Shown here: in pieces, positions 6,262-6,276 of the stretch
Numbering within the stretch: position 1 is the first letter of the stretch
Layout: each line of letters opens with the position of its first letter
NCBI GenBank assembly: GCA_030149405.1
Contig: JASBRM010000052.1
Location: forward strand, 1-6,276
Reading direction: 5' to 3'
Source: Neptuniibacter sp.
GTDB lineage: Bacteria > Pseudomonadota > Gammaproteobacteria > Pseudomonadales > Balneatricaceae
DNA length: 6,276 nt
Position numbers and translations under genes: made by a program
The notes under the pieces: generated by a model
Databases searched by the model: none
The model's input: only the letters and a program-made list of their open reading frames with translations
Told to the model about the DNA's origin: nothing

Positions 6262-6276
6262 ACAAAGGAATAATAT

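Overview
The window looks like chromosomal DNA from a gammaproteobacterium of moderate GC (mid-40s percent by eye), most plausibly a marine Oceanospirillales-type organism. The basis is the style of the Hsp33 and ATP-type PEPCK proteins, hslO lying next to pckA (also close together in E. coli), and a long PAS-GGDEF-EAL protein. The genus is not determined. No rRNA, tRNA, CRISPR or insertion sequence is visible.

Layout: 1-1434 (+) is the 3' part of a PAS-GGDEF-EAL cyclic-di-GMP enzyme whose start lies off the left edge. It converges on a three-gene minus-strand operon (transcription runs right to left, 3397 to 1489): a small secreted six-cysteine peptide (bufferin precursor, BufA2-like), a DUF692/MNIO iron oxygenase (BufB) and its DUF2063 partner (BufC). 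The bufB and bufC frames overlap by 4 bases. Upstream of the operon is a 242-bp intergenic stretch. It holds the strong pckA terminator, a candidate ECF/sigma-E-like promoter, two perfect palindromes, and a predicted hairpin that places the bufA Shine-Dalgarno in its loop. Next come pckA (3640-5187, minus; gluconeogenesis) and hslO (5352-6224, minus; redox-activated chaperone Hsp33), separated by 164 bp with a candidate pckA promoter and several short repeats. The last 52 bases are the hslO leader.

How the genes work together: the buf operon is the accessory-looking unit. In characterised relatives (Caulobacter bufferins, Haemophilus HvfABC, the Legionella GIG operon), the MNIO enzyme with its DUF2063 partner oxidises cysteines of the precursor to metal-binding heterocycles such as thiooxazoles. 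The exported product buffers copper. Here the operon is minimal: no DoxX-type bufD gene is present before the convergent neighbour. The precursor has a regular cysteine spacing unlike the four-cysteine BufA1 type. pckA and hslO are housekeeping genes with no evident functional link to it.
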